Source: Apium graveolens (taxonomy: Eukaryota; Streptophyta; Magnoliopsida; Apiales; Apiaceae). Taken from it: a DNA stretch of 64,000 nucleotides. Below are positions 11,101 through 22,920 of the stretch, piece by piece. Where the stretch lies: contig NC_133650.1 of assembly GCF_009905375.1 (NCBI RefSeq), positions 68,069,648 through 68,133,647 of the forward strand. Direction: 5' to 3'. Under the pieces are notes generated by a model. That model did not search any database, was not told where the DNA came from, and saw nothing but the letters and a program-made list of their open reading frames with translations. Positions within the stretch are counted from its first letter, which is position 1. Each line of letters opens with the position of its first letter. A program made the position numbers and the translations under genes.

Positions 11101-13390
11101 AAGCAGTATTTGGAAAAGATATAAGTATATTGGAGTATCTTGTAACTTCATCTTTTAAACTTATATCTAGTAAATGATTATCTTATGCATGACAAAGATT
11201 TTCAGAAAAATGTTGAGACAAGGTTAGATATATGAGATCACCTTGCAACGATATTTTTATACAGTTATACACTGGAACTCTGTGTGTATTATGCATGGAA
11301 GAAGACTTCCAATATTTTGAAAAGTGTATATGTATATATATATATATACTGAATATTTTGCGGCTTCATCGCATTAAGATATCAACTTGGTTCATTTCTT
11401 TTGACCAAGACTTTCATGAGTACTATGAGAAGGCTCATATATTGTTAATCATTATACATATTATTTCGGTGGGCTTGTTGCTCACCCTTGCTTTCTTCTT
11501 TCATCACACAACAACAGATAGAAAAGATGAACAGCACCAAGCTCCCGATTCGCAAGCGATTAGGAAACGTTCCGCAGTTTCCTATAGGCGTTGATGTCGC
11601 TATAGCTGAGGTAGGAACTACCAATAGGCTAGGCTTTCAACTTTTGATGTACCAGACTTATGTATAATATGAATTGTAATAATGGCAAAGAAAATGTAAA
11701 TTTATTCAGAAACCCTTTTAAGGTGTATTGACATATAATTGTGGAATAAAACGACTTGTGATTATTTTTGGATATTCATCTCTGAGACTATAACTTGTGG
11801 TGTGTGTGTTTATTTTGGGGTCACAGTACAGAGTAGTTGATTATTTATTAAGATTGGGTGTTATTAAGGGAAATGGAACTCGTGACAACCCGGATCCCCG
11901 ACCCCGGATTTGGGGGTGTTACACCAAACATCAACCAAAACCCAAATTAAACCTCAATCAAGGAAATCTACTGAACTAACAATCCCACACACAATTTTGA
12001 CTTAGTGGAGATCACCCTTACCTAAAGTGCAATATAGCAAAACAAGAGTCAAAATAATACACTAATTACAAGTCGTCACAATTTCGAGAATAACAACTCA
12101 AATCCTCTATATATATACGAATCAAAATCACATAACAAAGAGCACAAATCATAGTTAATATCTTACTCAACTAAAATTAGAGTTTATTAACAAAAATCAA
12201 TCCAAATGATCAAGAACTTTTGAAAATTATGAGTTGAACCTATACATGCATGCTCTCGAACTTACAAGCCAAAAACAATGTGGTTTTCATATAAATTTCA
12301 TCATAGAATCAACATGCAATCCTAGCATTAGCCATAACTATTATGATCACTTAGCATGCAAAGAGTTTATCAAGTTTTTATTTCCAAATCCATGCTATTA
12401 TCACATAAATATACAGAAATCAAACAAAGCAACAAAAACACCATCCATTCGGCTCCTAACAAGTCATGGACGAATGGATTAGGGTGAAAACAACATTTGC
12501 ACAAGTGTGACACACTCATTTCTAGCCATTCTCAACCCCATGTTAATATATCTCATGGTGAAAACCTTAGATTCACAACAATCAAAGGTGTTCACTTTGA
12601 GTTTAACAAAACACTACGATGCAAGATTAAAACATAGATTTTTCAATATAAACTTTTTGGATTATAAATGAACAATATATGGAAAGTGAGATTACTTAAT
12701 GGAGGGTGGATGTTTGAATGAAAAATGAAGGAGAATGGGGGGTGGGGGCTTCGGACGAGAGAGGGAGAAGAGGGGAGAGAGTGGAGTGGAGTGAAGTGAG
12801 AATGAGGTGAGGTTAAGTGTTTTTACTAGCTTTTAAAGGTATATAGTTAGTGGATTTAAATTTTACTATTCTATCTTTCATCCACTACTAGCAATATTTG
12901 CATGAAAGGTTATTTATGTACTTTGGCTAGTGAAGTAGTAGTTAGTGGGGTTAGAATTTCCAAGTTTGCTTTTATCTTATGTTGGAAGTAAAATGCATGC
13001 ATGGGCAACTAAGTGAATTGCTAATTAAAAATTAAATAATCTATATAAAACAATTTCTATAAATATAAATGCACTTCCATAAATCATAAAATATATATCA
13101 TAAAATATCTTATGATTTTAGAAATTCAATGATATAAAATTTGAAATTTTTTTGTTAAAAGATTTTTTAAAAATCGATTTATCCTATAGAATGAAATACT
13201 TTTGATTATCATTTAAAAATACTAAATAATAAGATCTTCCTTTCGAAAATTTTTGTATAAAATAATACATTAAACACTTAGTTTATGGGCACTCAACATA
13301 TAGATCACCCACATTTATAATTCCATACAATTTAAATCTCAAATATAAACACATAATTATAAATAAGATTTAGAAATACCGGTCGTAACA
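5145..13390 (-). repeat. Tekay element 1, 3' LTR (contains a solo LTR)
   Basis: It starts TGTCACACCCCAAATTTAAC and ends GGTCGTAACA on +, the same as 18864-22915. The 4184-bp solo LTR at 7740-11923 accounts for the extra length. The two LTRs differ at scattered bases and small indels (for example at 12340-12400 versus 21890-21905), so the insertion is not very recent. Confidence 0.92.
7740..11923 (+). mobile_element. Solo LTR of the Tekay element 2 family
   Basis: It begins TGTAATAACCCCAATTTTTGG and ends GGATTTGGGGGTGTTACA, with CCAAA on both sides (7735-7739 and 11924-11928). It is similar over its length, in inverted orientation, to the LTRs at 25794-29925 and 35500-39651, but has fewer copies of their 56-bp repeat. 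No internal domain is attached, so it is the product of LTR-LTR recombination. It sits inside the 3' LTR of Tekay element 1 and is therefore younger than that insertion. Confidence 0.92.
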
Positions 13391-13410
13391 TCCTCTCCCC
13401 CTTAAAGGAT
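13391..13410 (-). promoter_or_regulatory. Polypurine tract of Tekay element 1
   Basis: On minus the text before the 3' LTR is CTTTAAGGGGGAGAGGA followed by TGTTACGACC, a classical purine tract and LTR start. Confidence 0.8.
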
Positions 13411-13424
13411 TCTGCCCTCAGAAT

Positions 13425-14708
13425 CTAGGAGAATAAGTGAGGATACCGGCTACGCATATCCGACTCTAGTTCCCACGTTGACTCTTCAATCCTGGGATTT
13501 CTCCAAAGTACTCTTACCAACTTGACCAACTTATTTCTAAGACTCTTTTCTTGCCAGTCGAGTATTTTGACAGGTTGTTCCACAAATGACAGGTCTACCT
13601 GAATCTCTATAGGTCCATACTCTATCACATGGTTGATATCAGGATTGTACTTCTTAAGCAATGACACATGAAACACATTATGCACATGCTGATACTGAGG
13701 CGGCAAAGCTAATTCATAGGCCACCTTCCCTACTTGACTCAAAATTTCAAAAGGACCAATATATCTAGGCGCTAACTTCCCTTTCTTGCCAAATCTAGAA
13801 AATCCTTTCCTTGGTGATACCTTCAGCAATACGGCTTCACCTACTTGGAATCTGATATCCTTACGTGCCGGTTCCGCATACTTTCTTTGTCTATCTTGAG
13901 CAGCAAGTAATCTCCTCTGAATCAATTTGACTGTCTCATGCATTTGTTGCACCAATTCCGGGCCTAGAATCTTTCCTTCTCCCACTTCATCCCAACTAGT
14001 TGGTGATCTGCACTTCCGTCCGTATAAAGCTTCGTATGGTGGCATGCCAATACTAGAGTGATAGCTTTTGTTACAGGAGAATTCTACCAATGGCAGGTGG
14101 TCGTCCCAACTTCCCACAAAATCAATCGCACAACTGCGCAACATATCTTCAATTGTTTGAATTATCCTTTCGCTTTGACCATCATTCTGCGGATGATACG
14201 CCGTACTCATGTTTAACTTTGTGCCAAGACTTTCTTGAAATTGCTTCCAGAATCTCGAGTTAAATTATGGATCTCTGTCCGAAACTATCGATACAGGCAC
14301 ACCATGTCGTAATACGATTTCACGCACATACAGATGGACCAATCTGTCCAATGAAGACTTCTCATTAATTGGAAGAAAATGTGCCGACTTCGTAAGGCGA
14401 TCAACTATAACCCATACAGCGTCATGTCCAGATTTCGTTCGTGGTAATCCTACTATAAAGCCCATGGCAATGTTTTCCCACTTCCATTCTGGAATATTTA
14501 AGGGTTGAATTAATCCGCTTGGTCTTTGATGTTCTGCCTTCACTTTCTGACAAGTATAGCACTTTGCAACCCATCCTGTAACTTCTCGCTTCATATTCGG
14601 CCACCAAAAGTTCTGCTTCAAGTCCTGGTACATCTTGGTGCTTCCTAGATGGATTGAAAATCTAGAATTGTGAGCTTCTTGCAATATCTCATTCTTCAAT
14701 TCAGTCAC
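13425..14708 (-). pseudogene. Tekay element 1 integrase and chromodomain
   Basis: The first frame (14708-14265) has the zinc-binding N-terminus (HLGSTKMYQDL, then CYTCQKVK) and the first catalytic Asp region (VIVDRLTKSAHF), reaching VSDRDP with the second Asp. A stop then follows. The next frame (14210-13425) begins MSTAYHPQNDGQSERIIQ, containing the catalytic Glu, and runs to a C-terminal chromodomain (VKILDWQEKSLRNK, then VLWRNP, then TWELE). Chromodomains of this class direct integration toward heterochromatin. About 54 bp separates the two frames, which were one ORF in the active ancestor. Confidence 0.9.
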
Positions 14709-14798
14709 ATGAGGAATCCAAATTCTTGAAGAAAACCTTAGTGTACCTTGCTCATCCCTTTGAGTATAAATCTCTTCTCCGGTCAGTTGATTATTCTC

Positions 14799-15311
14799 CT
14801 ATTTCATCACTTCTTCCTGACCTTTCTTTATCTTTTCCAACAATGTTGGCTGAAAAGTCATAGTATGACAAATCTCTTCAACTTTTCCGCAACCACAAAG
14901 TTCTAATTCAAATCTCTTAATTTCTTCAGATAATTCCTTTGGTATTGCTACCATATTCAACCTCTCCTTTCTACTCAAAGCATCAGCTACCACATTCTTC
15001 TTTCCCGAATGATAATTTATCGAGCAATCATAGTCCTTTATCAATTCCAACCATCTCCTTTGCCTCATGTTGAGCTCCTTCTGAGTGAAAATATACTTCA
15101 AACTCTTGTGATCCGTGTAGATCTCACACCTTTCTCCGTAAAGGTAATGTCTCCAAATCTTAAGTGTAAATACTATAACTGCAAATTCCAAGTCATGTGT
15201 AGGATACTTCAATTTATGTGGTTTTAGCTGTCTTGATGCATACTCAATCACCTTGTTGTGTTGCATTAGCACACAACCCAGACCTTTACGTGAAGCATCA
15301 CTAAAAATCAT
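14799..15311 (-). pseudogene. Tekay element 1 RNase H region
   Basis: 170 codons. [17 protein letters not shown] holds the first catalytic Asp, YTDHKSLKY a later one, and [15 protein letters not shown] is the conserved end of the domain. A stop codon at 15312-15317 separates it from the RT. It degrades the RNA of the RNA-DNA hybrid during reverse transcription. Confidence 0.9.
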
Positions 15312-15317
15312 AAAGTC

Positions 15318-16178
15318 TCATTGATTTTCTGGTAATACTAACACCGGAGCTGTAACCAACCTCTGTTTCAATCCTTGAAAACTATCTTCACATTCTGCAT
15401 TCCATTCAAATTTTTGATTCTTCCTAGTCAACTTAGTCAATGGCGTGGTGATTTTCGAGAAATCTTTAACAAATCTTCTATAATATCCCGCCAATCCTAG
15501 AAAACTTCGCACTTCCGTAGGTATCTTTGGTCTCTTCCCACTCATAATTGCCTCAATCTTTTCCGGATCCACTTTAACTCTTTCACTTCCAATAACATGT
15601 CCCAAAAATTGAACCTCCTATAACCAGAACTCATATTTAGAAAACTTGGCAAACAACTTCTCTTGTCGGAGTATCTCCAATGTTATCCATAGATGCTGCA
15701 TATGTTCTTCTTCTGACTTTGAATTTATAAGAATATCATCAATGAATAACACTACAAACTTGTCCAAATACTTTTTAAATACCTGGTTCATCAGATCCAT
15801 AAATGCTGCAGGGGCATTAGTCAACCCAAAAGGCATCACTACGAATTCATAATGTCCGTATCTTGTCCTGAATGCTGTCTTCGGGATGTCGTCTGCTTTT
15901 ATCTTCAATTGATGGTATCCTGATCTTAAATCAATCTTGGAAAAGCACTTAGCTCCTTTCAGCTGATCAAATAAATCATCTATCCTTGGTAGCGGGTAAC
16001 GGTTCTTAATCGTCATCTTATTCAACTCCCGATAGTTTATACATAACCTCATGCTTCCAGCTTTCTTCTTTACAAACAGAACAGGTGCTCCCCATGGCGA
16101 CGTACTTGGCCTTATCACTCCTTTGTCCAACAATTCTTGTAGCTGGCTCGCCAACTCTTTCATTTCTGCTGGTGCCAT
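15318..16178 (-). pseudogene. Tekay element 1 reverse transcriptase
   Basis: The frame 16178-15618 holds the RT core: [43 protein letters not shown], and the catalytic FIDDIL in place of YVDD (a common variant in this group). A stop at about 15615 breaks the frame. It resumes at 15605 with [14 protein letters not shown] and the thumb and connection region ([13 protein letters not shown]). Confidence 0.92.
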
Positions 16179-16238
16179 CCTATAAGGTGCCTTCGAAACT
16201 GGTTCCGTGCCTGGAGCAAGTTTGATCTCAAACTCAAT

Positions 16239-16820
16239 TTATCGATCTAGCGGTAAACCTGTTAGTTCATCTGGAAACACATTTGGAAATTCGTTGACTA
16301 CGGGGATATCTTCTATGTTGGGGCTCTCTCTTTCTGAATCTACTACATAGGCTAGGAATGATTCGTAACCTTTCCTAAGCAATTTCTTAGCCTGGACGAT
16401 TGTAAGAAACAGTCGCTCTTGCCTCTGACCCTTAAATACCACTTTCTCTCCACTCTCCATCTTTAAATACACTTTCTTAGATTTACAAATTATCTGAGCG
16501 TTATTCTCTCCTAACCAATCCATGCCTAAGATTATATCAAACTCCCCTAACTTGAAAAGTATCAAGTCTGCTGAAAATTTATGTCCCGAGATATCAATCT
16601 CACACTTAGGACAAAATTGACTCACAGGAATCTTCTCTTGATTCACAATTACCACATCTATTACCACGTTCATAGTCATTTTATCACATTGAAGTTTATG
16701 AACAAAAGTTTCTGATATAAAAGATCTCGTAGCTCCAGAATCAATCAATACCTTAGCTTCAACATTATTCATTAAAAGATTACCTGCTATCACCTCAGAA
16801 TTCTGAACAGCGTCCTTCAT
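16239..16820 (-). pseudogene. Tekay element 1 retropepsin-type protease
   Basis: 193 codons with VLIDSGATRSFIS (catalytic Asp-Ser-Gly-Ala near residue 27) and DIILGMDWL (the second retropepsin signature). The end (VVNEFPNVFPDELTGLP) is the usual linker to RT. A stop around 16236 separates it from the RT frame. Confidence 0.9.
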
Positions 16821-16847
16821 CTTTAAATCAAATGTCCTTGATGTTGC

Positions 16848-18037
16848 TTATGGAGTTGTTGTAGATGGTGGAGGTAGTGTCAATACCTCAGCTAGCATGT
16901 TTGCACTAGTACTTGCCACATTCATCAAATTCTTGACTAGTCCAGTTGACTTGCATTCCCTAGCTATATGTCCAGTCTTTCCACACTTATAGCATGTAAC
17001 TCCCAGCTTCGGTACCTTACACTCATTAGCCAAGTGTCCCTTCTGGTTGCATCTATAGCATGTCCTGTTCAGCTTATTACACACTCCTGGGTGTCTTTTT
17101 CCACAATGCTTGCATTCTGATCTATGAAATCTATTTTCTCCAACTTGTCCTTGGCTTGCCCGGTTGTTCCCCTTAGGATCTTGTCTCTTATTCAAATTTC
17201 ACTTCTTCTGAAAATTTCCACCTTTGTGGAATCCAATCCTTTTCACACTCCTTTCTTATGAGCTTCCAGCTTCAAACTTCTCTCCATAAAATGGAACCTT
17301 TCTCTTCTTGTTATCCTTTTCTTTCCTTGACTGCATCCCATTACTCGCAATCAGAGCAGCTTTCTGTACTACTCCAGCATAAGTATCAAGCTCAAACATA
17401 GCCACTCTATCTCTGATCCAAGGCTCTAATCTTTGTTGGAATCTCTTTGTTTTCTCCTCCTAAGTGTTCACATACTTCATCACAAACCTTGACAGCTCTG
17501 TAAACTTCTTCTCTACTCCAATACAGACATACTTTCTTGCTTCAATTCAAGAAATTTAAGCTCCATCTGATTCTGCATGTACTTAGGGTAATACTTTTCC
17601 AGAATTAACCTCTTAAACCTTTCCCAAGAAACCGGCTGATTTGCCTCCATAGCTTTCACTGAATCCCACCAATAGATGACTTCACCTTTCATAAAATAAG
17701 TAGCATATGGCGTCTTCTGATCTTCTCCTAGATGAACCAATTCAAAAGCTCTTTCCATTTCCTTAATCCATGTATTAGTTATTACTGGATCAGTGGTATA
17801 ATGAAATACAGGTGGATTCACATTCTGAAAAGCTTTGAAAGTGACAACTTGTCGAGGTGGTACTGGTGGATCAGGTGGTTGGTGTGGTTCACGGTTATCT
17901 TGGTTTTCAAATTGTTGTTGAAGAGTTCTTTGTTATTGAGCTATAGCATTTGCTTGCTGTTGTAAGGTTTCCAGCAATCGAAGAATATTAGGATCTGTGG
18001 TAGAAGTTATTGCCAGATTCTTCTTTTTAGGTGGCAT
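16848..18037 (-). pseudogene. Tekay element 1 gag
   Basis: The start ATG at 18037 opens MPPKKKNLAI, with a stop about 34 codons in. A capsid-like part lies at 17821-17513 (WIKEMERAFELVH, then YWWDSVKA, then LEKYYPKYMQ). A nucleocapsid part at 17195-16848 has CYRCNQKGHLANEC and CYKCGKTGHIAREC zinc knuckles and an incomplete upstream CKHCGKRHPGVC. Frames between 17510 and 17195 are disrupted. Confidence 0.85.
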
Positions 18038-18416
18038 GATCCTGAAATAAAAGTTATATCAAAACAGGTATGAATAATACAAATAATTCAAGGTTAGGGT
18101 GTCACAAGTCATTATATTCACATATACGATCAGGTTTCAAATTAAACAATAAGAGTGATGCATATAAAGGCGTAAAAACAATTGAAAGCAAATAGAATGA
18201 TAATGCATATTTATCGAAATTAAGGTCAAGGTACATCAAGATCAGACTAGAGTCTGAATCTAGGGATAACATGCTTAATTAAAGGAAAACAATAGGGAAT
18301 TCTACCAATTCCAACAACACAACAACATGAAAAGTAGATAAGGGAACGAACTAAGGCTCCACTCCATCAGAATGGGGTCTGGTAGTCTTATCCTCACGAA
18401 ACGTCTTCACAATACA

Positions 18417-18782
18417 CTAGAGCTCGTCCGCAATCATCTGGATAGTATACTGGCTGGTATAGTTTCGGTGCGGTGGCATCTCATCAAGCTTAGTGTTAAC
18501 GTACTGAACCAAAGTCTCAAGTCTCGCAGTCATCTGCTCCTTAGGCTTTCCTCCAAAATTTTGGCTGTCCGGATACACGTTCTTCAATCACTCTAATAGT
18601 CGATCGTACTTGCCCTGAAGCCTGTCAAACTCACGCCTCAACTCAGCATAAACGGAGAAAGCAATTGTGCCAGACGGTTCAGAGGATGATGAGGAATGCG
18701 CCCTTTGCTGCCAAACAATATATATATATATAAGAGAATTATTAATGATGGATTCGCTTAACCTATACTCACGCTCTCGCAT
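18417..18782 (-). pseudogene. Extra ORF between primer site and gag in Tekay element 1, function unknown
   Basis: From 18782 on minus a frame runs through a Ser-rich patch (AHSSSSSEPSG) and a charged segment (ELRREFDRLQGKYDRLLE) to a TGA near 18590, then stays open in the same frame (LKNVYPDSQNFGGKPKEQ onward) to a TAG at 18417. One stop in about 120 codons, and the protein-like composition, suggest a former ORF. I do not recognise it. It may instead be an untranslated leader that is open by chance. Confidence 0.4.
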
Positions 18783-18842
18783 AATATTCTAACCTATGTA
18801 TATATCCTGTAACCTATTTGGGCTGTCCAGGGACTCTAAACC

Positions 18843-18856
18843 TGGCTCTGATACCA
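18843..18856 (-). promoter_or_regulatory. Primer binding site of Tekay element 1 (tRNA-Met)
   Basis: On minus TGGTATCAGAGCCA, complementary to the 3' end of initiator tRNA-Met, lies 8 bp inside the 5' LTR end at 18864. Confidence 0.9.
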
Positions 18857-18863
18857 AAAACCC

Positions 18864-21800
18864 TGTCACACCCCAAATTTAACAAAAGAAACTATACGAA
18901 TAATCACAATAGTTATTAAAAGGAAATAAATACATCTAAATCCAAGATCTTACAGTTAAGGGTTTGGAACAACCCAACACTATTAACTATTACAACCTGA
19001 TTTCAAGACCGAGTCCTCACACAAAACAATCATTATACTACCCGAGCTCGAACATACGAATCGGCATCACAAGTCTTCTGGGAGGTCTACATGAATCTAA
19101 CCATATCTGTTAGCTGAAATATCGGGGTGAAAGCAAGTACAGAGCCAACTGCTCAACAAGTTCTATACAATACATAAACAAGAATGAAAGAATAACCATG
19201 GAAATGAAAGATCCAATAATATAGTAACAAGAGATAAACTTTTAGGGTGATGGCATCATTTATTTATAACAAACAACTAAAAAACCATTTCTTTCTCAAA
19301 AACCATTTCATGACGCTATGGATTACAGCCGGTGATCAGCCGCGAAGTAATCCCGAACCTCGCTGGGTTCTAGAATATTAATGGGATCCCTAGGAAACTT
19401 TTAAGCCTATAAATTAAGAGTGGAAAGGACTTGCGTCTCAGTCCAGATCCACTATTTAAAGAAAACATTCATCCCCCTTTGGGACTGAAATCCACTTTTA
19501 ACTTTTCATTTTAAAAACTGATGCCAAGTGACGGTTAAATTCTTAAATAGTGAACATCTTTATCAACGATTCTATATCAACTTCGAAGCACATGGAATAG
19601 GTTCAATCAATTTTAAGGTCATGATCAACTAAACTGATATCTTATCAACGGGTATCGCAAACTTTCTATTCCCAAAGAATCTGATCACTAAACATAAGGG
19701 TATTAACTAAATAATCAGGGTTATATTGAGTACATGACATTAAATCAGGGTGCAAGAACTAAAGTTGTTAGTTGTAACTACATAGGGTTGGCTTTGGATA
19801 GATCAACAATTTAATGTTTAAAGAGATTACAATATTAAACAAGATTTTTAAGGACTTGGTAATAAAGTTTAACAGGGTTATTGAAAAGAGCTAGGTCAAA
19901 CTAGGTTCAATGTAGTGGTTCCAGATAAGACATAGGTATTAAAATATAAAGGAGGTAAGCATCAATTCAAAGTATAACAGGGTATCATGGTTTAGGGGTA
20001 AAAATAGAATTTATCACAAATCATGAAAAACATTAAGGAATAACTGACTTTTAGGTAACAAGATAAGGTTACTGAGTATAACTTATACAGGGTTCAACAT
20101 CACAATTATTTGGTATACTAGCATGGTATGAGTTTTGAGTTACTTGCATAGCAATCTTCAAGTAAAATTAAACTACTAGCATTAGATACTCGAGGGTTCA
20201 TGGCACTTGCATATAATACGAAAGATAGAATTGAAAACACTTGGATCATGTATATATGTATATCAAGGTGATTTAGAATACTTGCATCATATATAAAAGC
20301 TGGGTTAGCACACACTTGCAGTGTAAACAAAAGGTAGGTTGAAACACTTGCCTTGAGAAAGGCTTGACTTGACTGGAAGGTAGGAGCAACTGGGAGCTTT
20401 ACTCGACTTTAATGGCAAGTTTACCCTCGTCTCGTAAGCCTACACAAAATATAATAACCTCATTATAATATATTCTCACCAACTCAACCTAATTATAAAC
20501 CAAAATTTAGCACATTGGCACTTAGGCCTATATACACATACATGCTTATAATTACCTTATAAGCATAATAGTTCACATAGCCACATATGCTCACATAACA
20601 CATTTAAGTACATAATAATATATTAACACATTATATTGCATCACTAAGCTTGGATGATCTCACTCCACTTACTCAAGTCACATAGTTATGCTAAACTAGT
20701 CAAAACTCCTAATATTGACCTCATAACTCGAGGTGCTTTTCCTAAACCATCAAGTTCCTATTGACCCTGACCTAGGCCCTATACTCTAATGACCTCATAC
20801 TATCTTACAACTATGATGGTAAACCTAGGCCTCACTCATAAGTTCTCTAAAACTAAATGTTAAGTGAATGTGCTCATTATAGTGATTCCAGGATGACATC
20901 AATGGTTTCTTGAGTACAGTTGACACCCTTACACCTCAAGTTTACCTCCCAAACTTCTACACTAGACTCTTCTGATCATAAGGTAACTCCCAAACTTGGT
21001 GTGACTGAAATTCCTAGCTTGGGCCTCCCTAGGCCTGAGCTTAAAGTCCATGGTTCCCCTATTTTCTAGACAGAAAAGTGTCATGTTTTGCACTAACTTG
21101 TGACACATGATTCTAACTCAATTCCTATGAATTATGGCTGGAAAAATACCTCTAACACTCCCTCTAACTAGGGACAACCAACTCCTAGTGAGGGCGTACC
21201 CATGACATGGTCAAAACTCCTCATTTATAGGTTGCAGTCAAATAGTCCCCTGCGGGACAGATTTAGCGTTTTCACTCGTGCACCTAACCAAACATCCTAC
21301 AAACCTCTAATTAACATCTAAAATCTGAACTATACTCCTATTACTAGCTCCTGGTGGCTTGGGCCTCAAAGTGAATTAGAATGACAAGGTCATATCTCAC
21401 CCTAAACTTCATGATACCAAACTGAAAATCTGCAGAATCTAATGTACGATTTCCACCATGTTTCCCACTTGACAAGCCTAACGAAACATCATCCAAAACC
21501 CAAACTAAACCTCAACCAAGGAAACCTACTGAACTAATACTCCCATATACAATATTGGCTTAGTGGAGATCACCCTTTCCTAAAGTGCAATATAGCAAAA
21601 CAAGAGTCAAAATAATACACTAATTACAAGTCGTCACAATTTCGAGAATAACTACTCAAATCCAATATATATATACGAATCAAAATCACATAACAAAGAT
21701 CACAAATCGTATTTAATATCTTAACTCAACTGAAATTAGAGTTTATTAACAAAAATCAATCCAAATGATCAAGAACTTTAGAAAATCATGAGTTGAACCT

Positions 21801-22915
21801 ATACATGCATGCTCTCCAACTTACAAGCCAAAAACAATGTGGTTTTCATATAAATTTCATCATAAAATCAACATGCAAGCCTAGCATTAGCCATAAATTT
21901 CATCATCACATAAACATACAAAAATCAAACAAAGCAACAAGAACTCCATCCATTCGGCTCCTAACAAGTCATGGCTGAATGGATTAGGGTGAAAACAACA
22001 TTTGCACAAGTGTGACACACTCATTTCTAGCCATTTTCAACCCCATGTTAATATATCTCATGGTAAAAACCTTAGATTCACAAGAATCAAAGGTGTTCAC
22101 TTTGAGTTTAACAAAACACTACCATGCAAGATTAAAACATAGATTTTTCATTATAAACTCTTTGGATTATAAATGAACAATATATGGGAAGTGAGATTAC
22201 TTAATGGAGGGTGGATGTTTGAATGAAAAATGAAGGAGAATGGGGGGTGGGGGCTTCGGCCGAGTGAGGGAGAAGAGGGGAGAGTGTGGAGTGGAGTGAA
22301 GTGAGAATGAGGTGAGATTGAGTGTTTTTACTAGGTTTTGGTTATTCAAATAATAATATTCAAAGGTATGTAGTAAGTGGAGTTAAATTTTACTATTCTA
22401 TCCTTCTTCCACTACTAGCCAGATTTGCATGCAAGGTTATTTATGTACTTTGGCTAGTGAAATAGTAGTTAGTGGGGTTGGAATTTCCAAGTTTGCCCTT
22501 ATCTTGTGTTGGAAGTAAAATGCATGCATGGGAAACTAAGTAAATTGCAAATTAAAAATTAAGTAATCTATATAAAACAATTTCTATAAATATAAATACA
22601 CTTCCATAAATCACAAAATATATATTATAAAATAACTTATGATTTTAGAAATTTAATGATATAAAATTTGAATTTTTTTGTTAAAAGATTTTTTAAAAAT
22701 CGATTTTCCTATAGAATAAAATACTTTTGATTATCATTTAAAAATACTAAATAATAAGATCTTCCTTTCAAAATTTTTTGTATAAACTAATACATTAAAC
22801 ACTTAGTTTATGGGCACTCAACATATAGATCACCCACATTTATAATTCCACACAATTTAAATCTCAAATATAAACACACAATTATAAATAAGATTTAGAA
22901 ATATCGGTCGTAACA
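18864..22915 (-). repeat. Tekay element 1, 5' LTR
   Basis: 4052 bp, TGTCACACCCC to CGTAACA on +, collinear with 5145-7739 plus 11924-13390. It contains no gene. TTCAC follows at 22916-22920. Confidence 0.93.
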
Positions 22916-22920
22916 TTCAC

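Larger units (their letters stand above)
5145..22915 (-). mobile_element. Tekay-like chromovirus (Ty3/gypsy) 1
   Basis: It has long LTRs (about 4.05 kb, ignoring a nested insertion) at 5145-13390 and 18864-22915 and TTCAC target duplications (5140-5144 and 22916-22920). A tRNA-Met primer site lies at 18843-18856 and a polypurine tract at 13391-13410. On minus the order is gag, protease, RT, RNase H, integrase, chromodomain. RT before integrase marks Ty3/gypsy; the chromodomain tail and LTR size fit the Tekay/Del lineage. All domains are recognisable but broken by stops, so it is defective. It was inserted into copia ORF2. Confidence 0.93.

Noticed and set aside
11797..11979. Frame at the right end of the solo LTR
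   Set aside because: It runs across the insertion border at 11923 and is chance.
5145..22915. Possibility that the long terminal repeats are a segmental duplication of host DNA
   Set aside because: Target duplication, primer site, polypurine tract and ordered gag-PR-RT-RH-IN-chromodomain show they are LTRs.
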